NCBI RefSeq assembly: GCF_963675165.1
Contig: NC_087388.1
Span: 496,001-560,000, forward strand
Length of the DNA stretch: 64,000 nucleotides
From: Halichondria panicea
Lineage: Eukaryota > Porifera > Demospongiae > Suberitida > Halichondriidae
Direction: 5' to 3'
Below, piece after piece: positions 27,469-64,000 of the stretch. The notes below the pieces were generated by a model. It was not told the DNA's origin and did not search any database. It was given only the letters and a program-made list of their open reading frames with translations. The position numbers and the translations under genes were made by a program. The stretch's first letter is position 1. Every line of letters starts with the position of its first letter.

Positions 27469-27900
27469 CTTGATGTAATATTGTGGCTAGGTGAGCTGAA
27501 AAAAGTCATGGACAATTAGCTACCATGCAATGTTTTGCAAACTAATTACAATCTACAACACCATTCAAGGTTGTACAAAGCTGCAGCTCACCTTTTAGTA
27601 GCTGTGTGTAGGAGCGTTGAATTTCAGTAGCTAGGTAGAATCTCCTGAGATGAATGTGATCTCAATGTCTTAGCATGACGTCTTGCTCACATTGCTAGCT
27701 TGACTAGGGGTGGGGGATTACCTCGGGGAATCCCCGTACAAGGGTCATTCGAAAGGGGAAATCCCTCAGCGAAAATTTCCTCATGACGTCATTTTAGTGG
27801 GGGTCAAATTCATTGGCTCAACAGCTGTCACTATTTTAGTCTCGTACCCAGCCACTTTTTTCCATTAAGAAGGAGGGTGTGACCAGAATAGCGTTTTTAC
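27469..27900. promoter_or_regulatory. Shared upstream region, Rab-like gene / HELLS
   Basis: 432 bp lie between the divergent start codons. The Rab side has a GT-containing segment compatible with a 5' UTR intron. No core promoter motif stands out. A degraded piece of the CTAG-TCTCG foldback repeat family may lie near 27838-27865. Confidence 0.4.
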
Positions 27901-63926
<36,026 letters not shown>

Positions 63927-64000
63927 TTAACTGTCACGTACACTAGGAAACTCAATAATTAAAAATATTATTTACTCAACAGGCATTATTTTGGGTTTGT
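63927..64000 (+). other. HELLS 3' flank
   Basis: AT-rich; the start of the 3' UTR. No AATAAA is seen before the window ends. Confidence 0.5.

Overview
This is a eukaryotic, intron-rich, AT-rich animal window, most likely from a demosponge. The evidence is short introns, Ig-like modules of a type I associate with sponge proteins, a lineage-expanded RING/TRAF-zinc-finger/MATH family, and clear metazoan orthologues (Skeletor-like DM13/DOMON protein, ITIH-like VIT/VWA protein, Rieske protein, ZC3H3, HELLS). No species assignment was possible from sequence alone. All gene models were built by hand from reading frame, GT..AG splice sites and phase continuity across exons.

Layout. 1-9556 (minus): 23 exons of a secreted Skeletor-like protein with three DM13 domains, one DOMON and a Thr/Pro-rich stalk, running off the left edge. 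10947-17343 (plus): a Schlafen-like AlbA_2 gene. A complete VIT/VWA gene (12356-15506, minus) is nested in its fourth intron. 17699-18611 (minus): mitochondrial Rieske iron-sulfur protein, head to head with ZC3H3 (18816-22860, plus). 23332-25891 (minus): single-pass membrane CAP-domain protein. 26473-27468 (minus): a Rab-like GTPase with Leu in place of the catalytic Gln, head to head with HELLS (27901-63926, plus).

The most striking structure is inside HELLS. The intron after codon 558, between the two helicase lobes, is 27.3 kb long (31735-58990). It holds an antisense tandem array of 15 TRAF-family units. Twelve are RING + TRAF zinc finger + MATH units, here called TA1-TA12: five intact, seven broken or fragmentary. 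Three are degenerate RING+MATH units without zinc fingers, TB1-TB3. The HELLS reading frame joins in phase 0 across the whole array. Copies are nearly identical in most of the MATH domain but differ strongly in two short segments. They show mosaicism, and their spacers carry shared and nested small transposons that order the duplications. This looks like a birth-and-death innate-immune signalling locus lodged inside an essential-type chromatin remodeller gene.

The window is also rich in non-autonomous inverted-repeat elements (at least five families), minisatellites, and a five-copy tandem of a ~330 bp repeat in HELLS intron 15. Stretches not listed are introns or short spacers in which I saw nothing specific.
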